From Bacteroides sp. UBA7333 (lineage in GTDB: Bacteria; Bacteroidota; Bacteroidia; Bacteroidales; Bacteroidaceae): DNA of 15,117 bases. Made by a program: the position numbers and the translations under genes. Of the stretch, positions 1 through 6,613 are shown piece by piece (the first letter of the stretch is position 1; the number at the start of each line of letters is the position of its first letter). The stretch is taken from contig DKPN01000041.1 in NCBI GenBank assembly GCA_002471195.1, forward strand, positions 1,842 to 16,958. Direction: 5' to 3'. Under the pieces are notes generated by a model. It was not told the DNA's origin, made no database searches, and saw only the letters and a program-made list of their open reading frames with translations.

Positions 1-713
1 TTTATGTTTATTCGGGTGAATTATTAATTGAAGAGGGGAATAAGAAAATTGTTATTTCTAAAAATCAGTGTATTTTTTTACGACGCAATCATAAAGTCAG
101 TATGACAAAACGTCCCAGTAAGCAAGGTGATGATTTCAAAGGTATTTTTATGGTTTTAAGTAGAGATTTCCTTCGTGATTATTATCGTAGTATTAAGCAT
201 ATTGATTATAACAAAAAAAAGTTAACTCCTAGTATCGTTCCATTAAACGAAAATCCAATTATAAATAGCCTATTTCTGTCCATTTTGCCTTATTTTGATA
301 CTCGTGTGAAACCGATGGATGAAATCATTAATATGAAGCAGAAAGAGGCTATGCTGGCTCTTCTAAGTCTTTCTGATGAGTTCTATCCTACTTTATTTGA
401 TTTTACTGATCCATGGAAAATAGATATTATGGATTTTATGGAATGTAATTATATGCATGATTTCTCACTCGAAGAAATTGCTAATTTTACAGGAAGAAGT
501 GTTGCAACTTTTAAACGCGATTTCAGCAAGATTCACTCTATTTCGCCTCATAAATGGCTAATTCGAAAACGATTGGAAGAGGCAAAAAAACTGATTAATG
601 AAAAAAATAAGGCTGTCTCAGACGTATATATAACGGTTGGTTTTAAGAATTTATCTCATTTTTCGACTGCCTTTAAAAAAGAATTTGGCATCGCTCCCAC
701 TAAGTATTGCTAA
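1..713 (+). CDS. AraC-family transcriptional regulator (5'-truncated by window edge)
   Basis: The reading frame is open from base 3 through the stop at 711-713 with no stop in between, so the gene begins upstream of the window; the ATG at 102 is internal and should not be taken as the start. The visible N-terminal part (YSGELLIEEG, then CIFLRRNHKV) has the short beta-strand pattern of an AraC-type cupin-like ligand-binding domain. The last ~85 residues carry two helix-turn-helix units typical of the AraC DNA-binding domain: SLEEIANFTGRSVATFKRDF with SPHKWLIRKRLEEAK, then VSDVYITVGFKNLSHFSTAF with KEFGIAPTKY. The family usually activates a neighbouring operon on binding a small effector. The gene lies directly upstream of and in the same direction as the nine-gene operon starting at 970, with phased direct repeats in between, so it is the obvious candidate regulator. 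The ligand cannot be told from the sequence. Confidence 0.9.
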   Translation, partial: YVYSGELLIEEGNKKIVISKNQCIFLRRNHKVSMTKRPSKQGDDFKGIFMVLSRDFLRDYYRSIKHIDYNKKKLTPSIVPLNENPIINSLFLSILPYFDTRVKPMDEIINMKQKEAMLALLSLSDEFYPTLFDFTDPWKIDIMDFMECNYMHDFSLEEIANFTGRSVATFKRDFSKIHSISPHKWLIRKRLEEAKKLINEKNKAVSDVYITVGFKNLSHFSTAFKKEFGIAPTKYC

Positions 714-759
714 TTTATTTTTAATTATATCCTTGTTTAAATAGTTTACTATTAAACAT

Positions 760-818
760 AAAAAAAAGAATTGTATCTCATTTATAACAACTATAATGAG
801 ATACAATTCTTTTTCTTT
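760..818 (+). terminator. Rho-independent terminator after the AraC gene
   Basis: A perfect 15-bp stem joins 768-782 (GAATTGTATCTCATT) to 795-809, with a 12-nt loop. It is flanked by an A run on the left (760-767) and a T-rich run on the right (810-818), so it could terminate transcription from either side. Its right arm contains TATAATGAG, the same 9-mer found in both copies of the direct repeat at 839-880. Confidence 0.85.
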
Positions 819-838
819 AATATGATATGAATGAACTT

Positions 839-900
839 TTTAAAAAAGTATAATGAGCCATTTAAAAAAGTATAATGAGCTTTTTAAAAAAACATATTCT
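839..900 (+). promoter_or_regulatory. Phased direct repeats, probable operator of the operon
   Basis: Two perfect 20-bp copies of TTTAAAAAAGTATAATGAGC lie at 839-858 and 861-880, a 22-bp period (two helical turns). A third, degenerate copy that keeps the TTTAAAAAA core starts at 883, again in 22-bp phase. The array sits between the AraC gene terminator and the candidate -7 element at 913. AraC-family proteins commonly bind direct repeats spaced by about two helical turns just upstream of the promoter they activate. The sequence shows the repeats and their phase; binding by the adjacent regulator is inferred. Confidence 0.6.
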
Positions 901-912
901 GAATAAAAAGTA

Positions 913-920
913 TATTTTTG
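913..920 (+). promoter_or_regulatory. Candidate Bacteroidota -7 promoter element for the operon
   Basis: TATTTTTG matches the Bacteroidota consensus TAnnTTTG and is the best match between the repeat array and the first gene. No convincing TTTG is present at the -33 distance (about 890-893), which would fit a promoter that depends on an activator bound at the repeats immediately upstream. A transcript starting near 926-930 would leave a leader of roughly 40 nt. Confidence 0.4.
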
Positions 921-969
921 TAATCTAATCAAGTTAAAATGTTTGTTCCTTACATTAATGAACCAAACC

Positions 970-2751
970 ATGAAATACACTCGGCCTTTAATTATTCTGT
1001 CTTTTATCTTAGTTACTGCTTCATTTGGATTTATTAAACAAAATCCGATTAGTAAAAATACAGCTCCATTAGAAATAACTGATGTTGCTCAGTATAATAA
1101 CTTTCTTGTATTTACTGAAAAAGGAAACAAAGAAGTTTCTATGTACAACTTAGATGGTACTGAGCGTTTAAAAAATTGGTCTGTTGTTGAAACGCCTACA
1201 GGTATAATTACAGACAACAAAAAAATATATGTTACAGTATTCGACCAGAATGGTGGTGTGGTAATATTAGATTCAAATAACGATCAACAAAACTTTATTT
1301 CTACCGGTTCTGGTGCATGTTCACCGATATTGAATACACAACAAACAAAGCTGTATGTCGCTAATCAATTTAATAATACGATCTCAGAGATAGATCTAAG
1401 TACGATGAAAGAAAGTCGTGTGGTTGATGTGTTGAGAGAACCCAAAAAAATAGCGTTATCTGAAAAACGCAATTTGCTTTTTGCAGCTAATTTTTTGCCT
1501 GCACAGGCTGCAAATCTTGATACGGTTGCATCTGCAATATCGGTAATTGATTTAAATACTTTCACTACAATTAAAAACATTCCATTGGCTAATGGTAGCA
1601 ATGCACTTAGAGGATTGAGTATTTCTCCTGATGGTAACTATCTTTTTATATCACATAATCTGGGAAGATTTCAAGTTCCTACCAATCAATTATTACAAGG
1701 ATGGATGAACACGAGCGCTATGAGCGTGATAAATCTTAATACGATGGAGTTTGAAGGATCTGTGCTCCTTGATGAACCCGAACGTGGTGCAGCTGGTATA
1801 TGGGATATTAATTGTACCGACAATAAGATTGTTATTACACATTCCGGTGTTCATGAAATCAGTATCATCGATTATCCTGCATTTATCGATAAATATAAGA
1901 ATTACAAAAAGAAAGATGAACTTTCTTATGATTTACAATTTCTAGGTAAAATGCGACAACGCATTGGACTTACAGGGAATGGACCGCGTAATTTCATAAT
2001 TAGTGATAATAAGGCAATCATACCGACCTATTTTTCAGATACCCTTAACATTGTAAATTTAGATAACCCTTCTAATATAGACATAAGAGGAATGGTTAAT
2101 AATCGCATAGAAAGCGATGAGTTCAAAGGTGAAAAGTATTTTAACGATGCAACCTATTGTTTTCAAAATTGGCAATCATGCAATGGATGTCATCCGGGTG
2201 ATGGACGTACCGATGCGATGAATTGGGATTTAATGAATGATGGCATAGGTAATCCTAAGAATTGTAAAAGTATGCTTTTCTCTCATGTAACAGCTCCTTG
2301 TATGATTTCGGGTATACGCCCGTCTGCAGAAGTTGCAGTAAGAGCAGGATTTAAATTTATTCAGTTTTGTGAAATTCCCGAAGAATTTGCTGTTTGTGTA
2401 GACAAATATTTAATGTCATTAAAGCCTGTGCCTAGCCCTTATTTAGTAAATGGTAAACTATCTCCTTTGGCTGAACAAGGTCGGAAAATATACGATAAGA
2501 TGAATTGCGTTGAATGTCATTCAGGGCCTTATTATACTGATTTGAAAAATCATGTTATAGGAGATGATGTTGAATTTGATCAAGGTTGGGATACCCCTAC
2601 CTTAAAAGAAGTTTGGCGTACAGCTCCATATTTATTCGATGGAAGGGCAGCTACCATGAAAGATGTATTTAAAGTGCACAAACACGGTATAAACAAAAAA
2701 ATATCAGACAAAGATATAGATGCTCTTGTAGAATATGTAAACTCATTATAA
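970..2751 (+). CDS. Exported beta-propeller / diheme cytochrome c (MauG- or CcP-like)
   Basis: Starting at ATG 970 gives 593 residues with a clean signal peptide (MKYTRPLIILSFILVTASFG). ATG 958 is also possible; a TTG at 943 only adds residues ahead of the signal peptide. Residues about 30-370 form a YVTN/YncE-type propeller, with repeated phrases such as KLYVANQFNNTISEIDL and ISVIDLNTFTTIKNIPLANG. The C-terminal ~200 residues hold two c-haem sites, CNGCH at 404-408 and CVECH at 513-517, and the phrase TPTLKEVWRTAPYLFDGRA, which is usual in diheme peroxidase/MauG proteins. Its likely place is the periplasm, transferring electrons or oxidising a bound substrate; the substrate is unknown. It is the first gene of the operon and the next gene follows after 9 bp. 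Haem attachment would need the CcsBA protein encoded at 12078. Confidence 0.82.
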   Translation: MKYTRPLIILSFILVTASFGFIKQNPISKNTAPLEITDVAQYNNFLVFTEKGNKEVSMYNLDGTERLKNWSVVETPTGIITDNKKIYVTVFDQNGGVVILDSNNDQQNFISTGSGACSPILNTQQTKLYVANQFNNTISEIDLSTMKESRVVDVLREPKKIALSEKRNLLFAANFLPAQAANLDTVASAISVIDLNTFTTIKNIPLANGSNALRGLSISPDGNYLFISHNLGRFQVPTNQLLQGWMNTSAMSVINLNTMEFEGSVLLDEPERGAAGIWDINCTDNKIVITHSGVHEISIIDYPAFIDKYKNYKKKDELSYDLQFLGKMRQRIGLTGNGPRNFIISDNKAIIPTYFSDTLNIVNLDNPSNIDIRGMVNNRIESDEFKGEKYFNDATYCFQNWQSCNGCHPGDGRTDAMNWDLMNDGIGNPKNCKSMLFSHVTAPCMISGIRPSAEVAVRAGFKFIQFCEIPEEFAVCVDKYLMSLKPVPSPYLVNGKLSPLAEQGRKIYDKMNCVECHSGPYYTDLKNHVIGDDVEFDQGWDTPTLKEVWRTAPYLFDGRAATMKDVFKVHKHGINKKISDKDIDALVEYVNSL

Positions 2752-2760
2752 CACCTTATT

Positions 2761-3831
2761 ATGTATCTAAACTATACACACCATACCAGTAATGCTGAGT
2801 TTAAGTCAGCTATTATAGAATGCCTTTCGCAATTAGATAAGCAAACACACTATGTACGTTTAATTTTTTTTGGAGCACCACTCAGCAATGATGAATATAA
2901 AGAGCAATATGATATAATTAATAATTGTATTAACCAGCATTTGGCAGCCCAGAAACCAGCATTTAGTTATATAGCGCAAATGCCTATTAATGGTAGTACT
3001 GTATTGATGGAAGCTCATGCTGCCATGTGTTCTGAAAATGAAATCATAATGTATAAACTTCATAATGATTCGTCGTATGTGATTATACAAGATTCCAAAA
3101 GAAAAGCCTTATTTGTATCAGGTCTCACTGAGTATAACTATCACATCACGGCCTCAGAACAATCTAGATTTGCGTTTGATAAACTTCAAAAGATATTAGA
3201 GTTAGAACACTTGCAGATGAAAGACATTGTTCGCCAATGGAATTATATTGAAGATATTACTGGCTTTGATGATACAATTCAACGTTATCAAGCTTTTAAT
3301 GATATTCGTACGAATTTCTATGGCACCTGCCAGTGGGAAAATGGGTATCCCGCTGCAACCGGTATTGGTATGTCAAAAGGTGGAATCATTATCGATGCTG
3401 ATATTATGTCGGGCTATGAAAATGCTCCCATTGATAATCCACTACAGAAAGCAGCATATGCCTATTCAAAGAAAGTATTGGTGGGTGAAACAGAGTATAA
3501 AAGTACTCCTAAGTTTGAAAGAGCGAGAAGTGTAATCGACAATGAATTTTCTATGAAATGGATCTATATATCGGGTACTGCAGCTATAAAAGGCGAAGAA
3601 ACCTTGGAAGTTGACATCAGACAACAAACTTTAATGACACTTGATAATATAGAGCAATTGGTACAACAGAATACAAAATATATGAGGGTGTATGTTAAGT
3701 ATCCGAGTGACTATTCTATTGCACGAAATACAATTCAGGAAAGATATCCTAATATCGATGCAATTTTTGTAAACTCAAATGTTTGTCGGGATAATCTATT
3801 AATTGAGATAGAGGGTATTGCATATAATTAA
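2761..3831 (+). CDS. Chorismatase-like protein (FkbO/Hyg5/XanB2 family)
   Basis: A 356-residue protein without signal peptide, close to the ~340 residues usual for chorismatases. The C-terminal two thirds match what I remember of FkbO/Hyg5 in order: RQWNYI (158-163), PAATGIGMSKGG (197-208), NPLQKAAY (226-233), KFERAR (251-256), IYISGTAAIKGEETL (268-282), MRVYVKY (308-314) and CRDNLLIEIEG (342-352). The last segment holds the glutamate pair (E349, E351) expected at the active site of this RidA-like fold. Known members hydrolyse chorismate to a dihydrodiol or to 3-/4-hydroxybenzoate plus pyruvate. The N-terminal ~150 residues are divergent. No other aromatic or secondary-metabolite gene is near, so the actual substrate may differ; a RidA-like imine deaminase role is a weaker alternative. 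The gap to the upstream gene is 9 bp and to the downstream gene 17 bp, so it is cotranscribed. Confidence 0.7.
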   Translation: MYLNYTHHTSNAEFKSAIIECLSQLDKQTHYVRLIFFGAPLSNDEYKEQYDIINNCINQHLAAQKPAFSYIAQMPINGSTVLMEAHAAMCSENEIIMYKLHNDSSYVIIQDSKRKALFVSGLTEYNYHITASEQSRFAFDKLQKILELEHLQMKDIVRQWNYIEDITGFDDTIQRYQAFNDIRTNFYGTCQWENGYPAATGIGMSKGGIIIDADIMSGYENAPIDNPLQKAAYAYSKKVLVGETEYKSTPKFERARSVIDNEFSMKWIYISGTAAIKGEETLEVDIRQQTLMTLDNIEQLVQQNTKYMRVYVKYPSDYSIARNTIQERYPNIDAIFVNSNVCRDNLLIEIEGIAYN

Positions 3832-3848
3832 AATAATATATAACAATC

Positions 3849-4574
3849 ATGAGAAAACTATTTACAACAGTATTAATTTTTACAGCTTTCTCTGGCGCAG
3901 TTCTAACGTCATGTAACTGCAAATCAGATCAAAGTTGTTCATCAAACGAAACTCAAACAATGCAAAAACAAGCAGTTTACCAAAAAAAGTATACCAATGC
4001 CGATTTCTACAAAGATGGCAAGTTTCAAGCAGAAGTGGCTTTACAAGCCTACTTAGATATGTTTGAATTTTACGGCATTCCTTATACCGATTATTTGAAG
4101 GAAAATATGTTTATCAGCGATTTCGAATTAGGTGATTTCGAAAATGTAGGTATGGGCGGTGTTTTCTTTGTCAATGATGCCGACAATAAATATTTTGGAC
4201 ATGACATTTATTTGTTGCCAGGTCAAATGATCGTAGAGCATTATCATTTACCCACTAAGTTTCCAGCTAAACATGAATCTTGGTTGTTGCGCAATGGAAA
4301 CTGTGTGAGCTTTGGAGTTGGCGAACCGACACAAAACAATCCGGCTATTCCTGCAAGTCAAAAAGAATTTGTGACTGTTGCTGATCATTGCGATGTTATT
4401 AAACTGGGAGAATGGTTGCCGTTGGCACAATCAGAATCACGTCATTTTTTAATGGCTGGTGACCAAGGTGCAATTGTTACTGAATTTGGAACATATCACG
4501 ATAATGACGGATTAAACTTCACCAATCCTAATGTTGTGTTCACAGATATTCTTGCAGAAATTCGTAATAAGTAA
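3849..4574 (+). CDS. Lipoprotein cupin, D-lyxose isomerase-like
   Basis: 241 residues. The N-terminus is a lipoprotein signal peptide with lipobox LTSC, giving Cys22 as the lipidated residue, then a Ser/Gln/Thr-rich linker to about residue 45. The rest is a cupin barrel like the D-lyxose/D-mannose ketol-isomerase family: EHYHLPTKFPAKHESW gives H131, H133 and E143, and H199 (SRHFLMAGDQGA) completes an HxH...E...H metal site. The tail TEFGTYHDNDGLNFTNPNV resembles the family's conserved end. Family members interconvert aldoses and ketoses in the cytoplasm, so a lipid anchor is unusual and points to isomerisation in the periplasm or at the surface before uptake. Substrate is not known; its place upstream of dhaK-dhaL suggests it supplies a ketose-like substrate. 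A non-enzymatic sugar-binding cupin is a less likely alternative. Confidence 0.75.
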   Translation: MRKLFTTVLIFTAFSGAVLTSCNCKSDQSCSSNETQTMQKQAVYQKKYTNADFYKDGKFQAEVALQAYLDMFEFYGIPYTDYLKENMFISDFELGDFENVGMGGVFFVNDADNKYFGHDIYLLPGQMIVEHYHLPTKFPAKHESWLLRNGNCVSFGVGEPTQNNPAIPASQKEFVTVADHCDVIKLGEWLPLAQSESRHFLMAGDQGAIVTEFGTYHDNDGLNFTNPNVVFTDILAEIRNK

Positions 4575-4597
4575 TTCTGCTCAAAATAATCAATACC

Positions 4598-4915
4598 ATG
4601 AGAAAATTAAACCATTTTGGAGTTGTAACACAAACTCCAACCGAAGGCGAATTTTATGTAGAAGGGCTAAAGGTCTGGCTTACTGATTTTACTAAAAGTC
4701 CTAATAAAATCGAATCTTTACGCTTTGAACAAGGTTCATGTATGCCTGAGTTGATTCAAACAACCGCACATATTGCTTACGAAGTTGAATCTTTAGAAGA
4801 AGCCTTGAAAGGAGCAAAAGTTCTTGTCGAACCATTTGTTGGAGGCGACAAACTTAAATGTGCTTTTATAGAGGAAGAAGGCATTGCAATTGAACTAATG
4901 GAATTTGAAAAATAA
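4598..4915 (+). CDS. Small VOC (glyoxalase-fold) family protein
   Basis: 105 residues, no signal peptide, so cytoplasmic. The strand pattern LNHFGVVTQTP at the N-terminus, TAHIAYEVESLEEAL in the middle and KCAFIEEEGIAIELMEF at the end is that of a single vicinal-oxygen-chelate module. H6, H58 and E99 fall where metal ligands of this fold lie, with E44 a possible fourth. Members are isomerases, lyases, epimerases or dioxygenases acting on alpha-hydroxycarbonyl or diketo compounds through a bound metal. It is short, about half of a two-module glyoxalase, so it should act as a dimer. It lies 23 bp after the cupin gene and 23 bp before dhaK. An isomerisation or epimerisation step on the DhaKL or LsrF substrate is a reasonable inference; the reaction itself cannot be named. 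Confidence 0.6.
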   Translation: MRKLNHFGVVTQTPTEGEFYVEGLKVWLTDFTKSPNKIESLRFEQGSCMPELIQTTAHIAYEVESLEEALKGAKVLVEPFVGGDKLKCAFIEEEGIAIELMEFEK

Positions 4916-4938
4916 AAACACATTAACAATACACTATT

Positions 4939-5943
4939 ATGAGTAAGTTTATAAATAATCCGAACGATATTACCAAAGAATTGCTTGATGGTTATGTAAA
5001 AGCATATAAAAACCAGGTAGCATTAGCAGCAGAAAACATTGTGGTCAGCAAAAAAGCTAAATCAGAAGATAAAGTAGCTATCGTAACTTTAGGCGGTTCG
5101 GGCCATGAACCCGCTTTAAGTGGTTTTGTAGGCGAAGGTATGGTTGACTGTTCGGTAGTTGGTGATGTATTTGCCGCACCGGGAGCGCAACGTCTTTTTC
5201 AAGCTTTGCAAATGTTTAAGCGCGAAGCCGGCATTTTGTTGGTAACATTAAATCATTCTGGCGATGTAATGAGTTCAAATATGGCTATGCAATTGGCAGA
5301 GCGCATGGGAATTAAGGTGAAGATGCTTTTAACACATGATGATATTAGTGCCGGTATTGATACACCAGATGAAGATCGTCGCGGTTTAGCAGGTTGTATT
5401 CCATTATACAAAATATTGGGTGCTGCTTCTGAAGAAGGTAAAACAATAGATGAACTTTATGAAATAGGCGAACGCTATAATAACAATGTTGCTACTCTTG
5501 CAGTGGCTATGGGTCATTGTACACATCCGCAAAATGGGGCAACTATCTCATCATTGCCTGCCGATGAAATGGAAATAGGTATGGGACAACATGGTGAAGG
5601 CGGTGGTGGTCGTCAAAAATTTATTTCGGCAGATGATACTACCGAAAAGATTTTAGGTCAGTTGCTTCAAAAAGTACAACTGAAAGAAGGCGATAAAGCA
5701 CTTTTGGTGATTAATGGAGTTGGTGCAACTACATACATGGAAATGAATATTGTATTTAATAAGGCTCACGATATTCTAGCCCAACAAGGGGTAGAGGTAG
5801 CAGCAGCTCGTATTGGCGAATTGCTTACAGTACAAGAGCAAGCCGGTTTTCAAATGATTCTTGCTAAACTTGACGATGATCATATTGATTATATAAACAA
5901 TCATAAGTCTAACGCTCCTTATTGGACAACATTAGGTAAATAA
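4939..5943 (+). CDS. dhaK: DhaK: dihydroxyacetone kinase-type substrate-binding subunit
   Basis: 334 residues (E. coli DhaK is 356). The three active-site residues fall at the same numbers as in E. coli: H56 in GGSGHEP, D109 in LNHSGDV, and H218 in GMGQHGEGG, the histidine that binds the substrate carbonyl covalently. With DhaL this subunit phosphorylates dihydroxyacetone or related short ketoses in the cytoplasm. The usual KNYTGDxLNF loop reads LNHSGDVMSSNMA here, and the common GxHGEPG reads GQHGEGG, so the pocket differs from that of a standard dihydroxyacetone kinase. Homologous kinases with other ketose substrates (for example erythrulose) are known. dhaL follows after 9 bp. No DhaM phosphocarrier gene is in the window, so ATP rather than the PTS is the likelier phosphate donor; this is inference. 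Confidence 0.92.
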   Translation: MSKFINNPNDITKELLDGYVKAYKNQVALAAENIVVSKKAKSEDKVAIVTLGGSGHEPALSGFVGEGMVDCSVVGDVFAAPGAQRLFQALQMFKREAGILLVTLNHSGDVMSSNMAMQLAERMGIKVKMLLTHDDISAGIDTPDEDRRGLAGCIPLYKILGAASEEGKTIDELYEIGERYNNNVATLAVAMGHCTHPQNGATISSLPADEMEIGMGQHGEGGGGRQKFISADDTTEKILGQLLQKVQLKEGDKALLVINGVGATTYMEMNIVFNKAHDILAQQGVEVAAARIGELLTVQEQAGFQMILAKLDDDHIDYINNHKSNAPYWTTLGK

Positions 5944-5952
5944 TACGACAAC

Positions 5953-6567
5953 ATGAATACATTAAATTTAGATACATTTAAAACGATGTTTGTTGCTGCA
6001 CAGAATGCGGTAAAAGAACGTTGCGACGAATTCTCTCAACTAGATGCTGTTATAGGTGATGGCGATCACGGAACTGCTATTGTTCAAGCTTTAGATGCTG
6101 CAGTTGAATCTATCAATACAGACTCTGACTTCAAGCAAACTCTTGGAGACATGGGCATGAATGTAATGCTTAAAACGAGTGGATCTACAAGTACTTTGCT
6201 TGGTGGCTTTCTTTTGGGGATGAGCGATCATTCTGAAGGTAAAGAGTTAACTCTCGATCAAGTAAAAGCGATGTTCAAAGGTGGTTTAGAAGGAGTTCAA
6301 AAACAAACAAAGGCAATGCCAGGCGATAAAACAATGATGGATGCATTATGTCCTGGAATTGAAGCTATGGAATCAGCAACTTGTGACTCAATTAAGTGTT
6401 TAATGACTCGTTGTGCCGAAGCTGCAAAAGCGGGAGCTCAAAAAACAATCGATATGAAGGCAAACTTTGGTCGTGCACGCAACTATGGCGAAAAGTCTAT
6501 CGGTTATATGGACTCAGGGGCTGCTTCTTGGAGTTGTATTCTAGAAGCCTTTGGCAAAGCACTATAA
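5953..6567 (+). CDS. dhaL: DhaL: nucleotide-binding subunit of the dihydroxyacetone-type kinase
   Basis: 204 residues, a usual DhaL length. The Mg-nucleotide site is intact: D31, D36 and D38 in LDAVIGDGDHG, followed by TSGSTSTLLGGFLLG (75-89), GDKTMMDAL (124-132) and GRARNYGEKSIGYMDSGA (173-190). DhaL carries the nucleotide and passes the phosphate to the ketose held by DhaK. In PTS-dependent systems the ADP stays bound and is recharged by DhaM; in ATP-dependent systems it exchanges. Sequence inspection does not separate these with certainty, but the lack of dhaM nearby favours ATP use. The gene is 9 bp after dhaK and 46 bp before the aldolase gene, the widest gap inside the operon. Confidence 0.93.
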   Translation: MNTLNLDTFKTMFVAAQNAVKERCDEFSQLDAVIGDGDHGTAIVQALDAAVESINTDSDFKQTLGDMGMNVMLKTSGSTSTLLGGFLLGMSDHSEGKELTLDQVKAMFKGGLEGVQKQTKAMPGDKTMMDALCPGIEAMESATCDSIKCLMTRCAEAAKAGAQKTIDMKANFGRARNYGEKSIGYMDSGAASWSCILEAFGKAL

Positions 6568-6613
6568 AATAGATTCAATTGAAAACAATAAACTTATATA
6601 GATAAAACGATTT

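Noticed and set aside
102..713. Treating the AraC-type regulator as a complete 203-residue protein.
   Set aside because: The same frame is open back to the first bases of the window and encodes recognisable ligand-domain sequence, so the gene is cut by the window edge.
839..900. Small CRISPR-like array.
   Set aside because: Copies are separated by only 2 bp, so there are no spacers, and no cas genes are present; phased operator sites explain it better.
939..957. Alternative starts for the first operon gene: ATG at 939 and TTG at 943.
   Set aside because: ATG 939 is out of frame with the gene. TTG 943 is in frame but only adds residues before the signal peptide; ATG 970 gives a standard one (ATG 958 remains possible).
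5944..6613. A PTS-dependent Dha system with DhaM.
   Set aside because: No gene for DhaM or any PTS component is present in the window.
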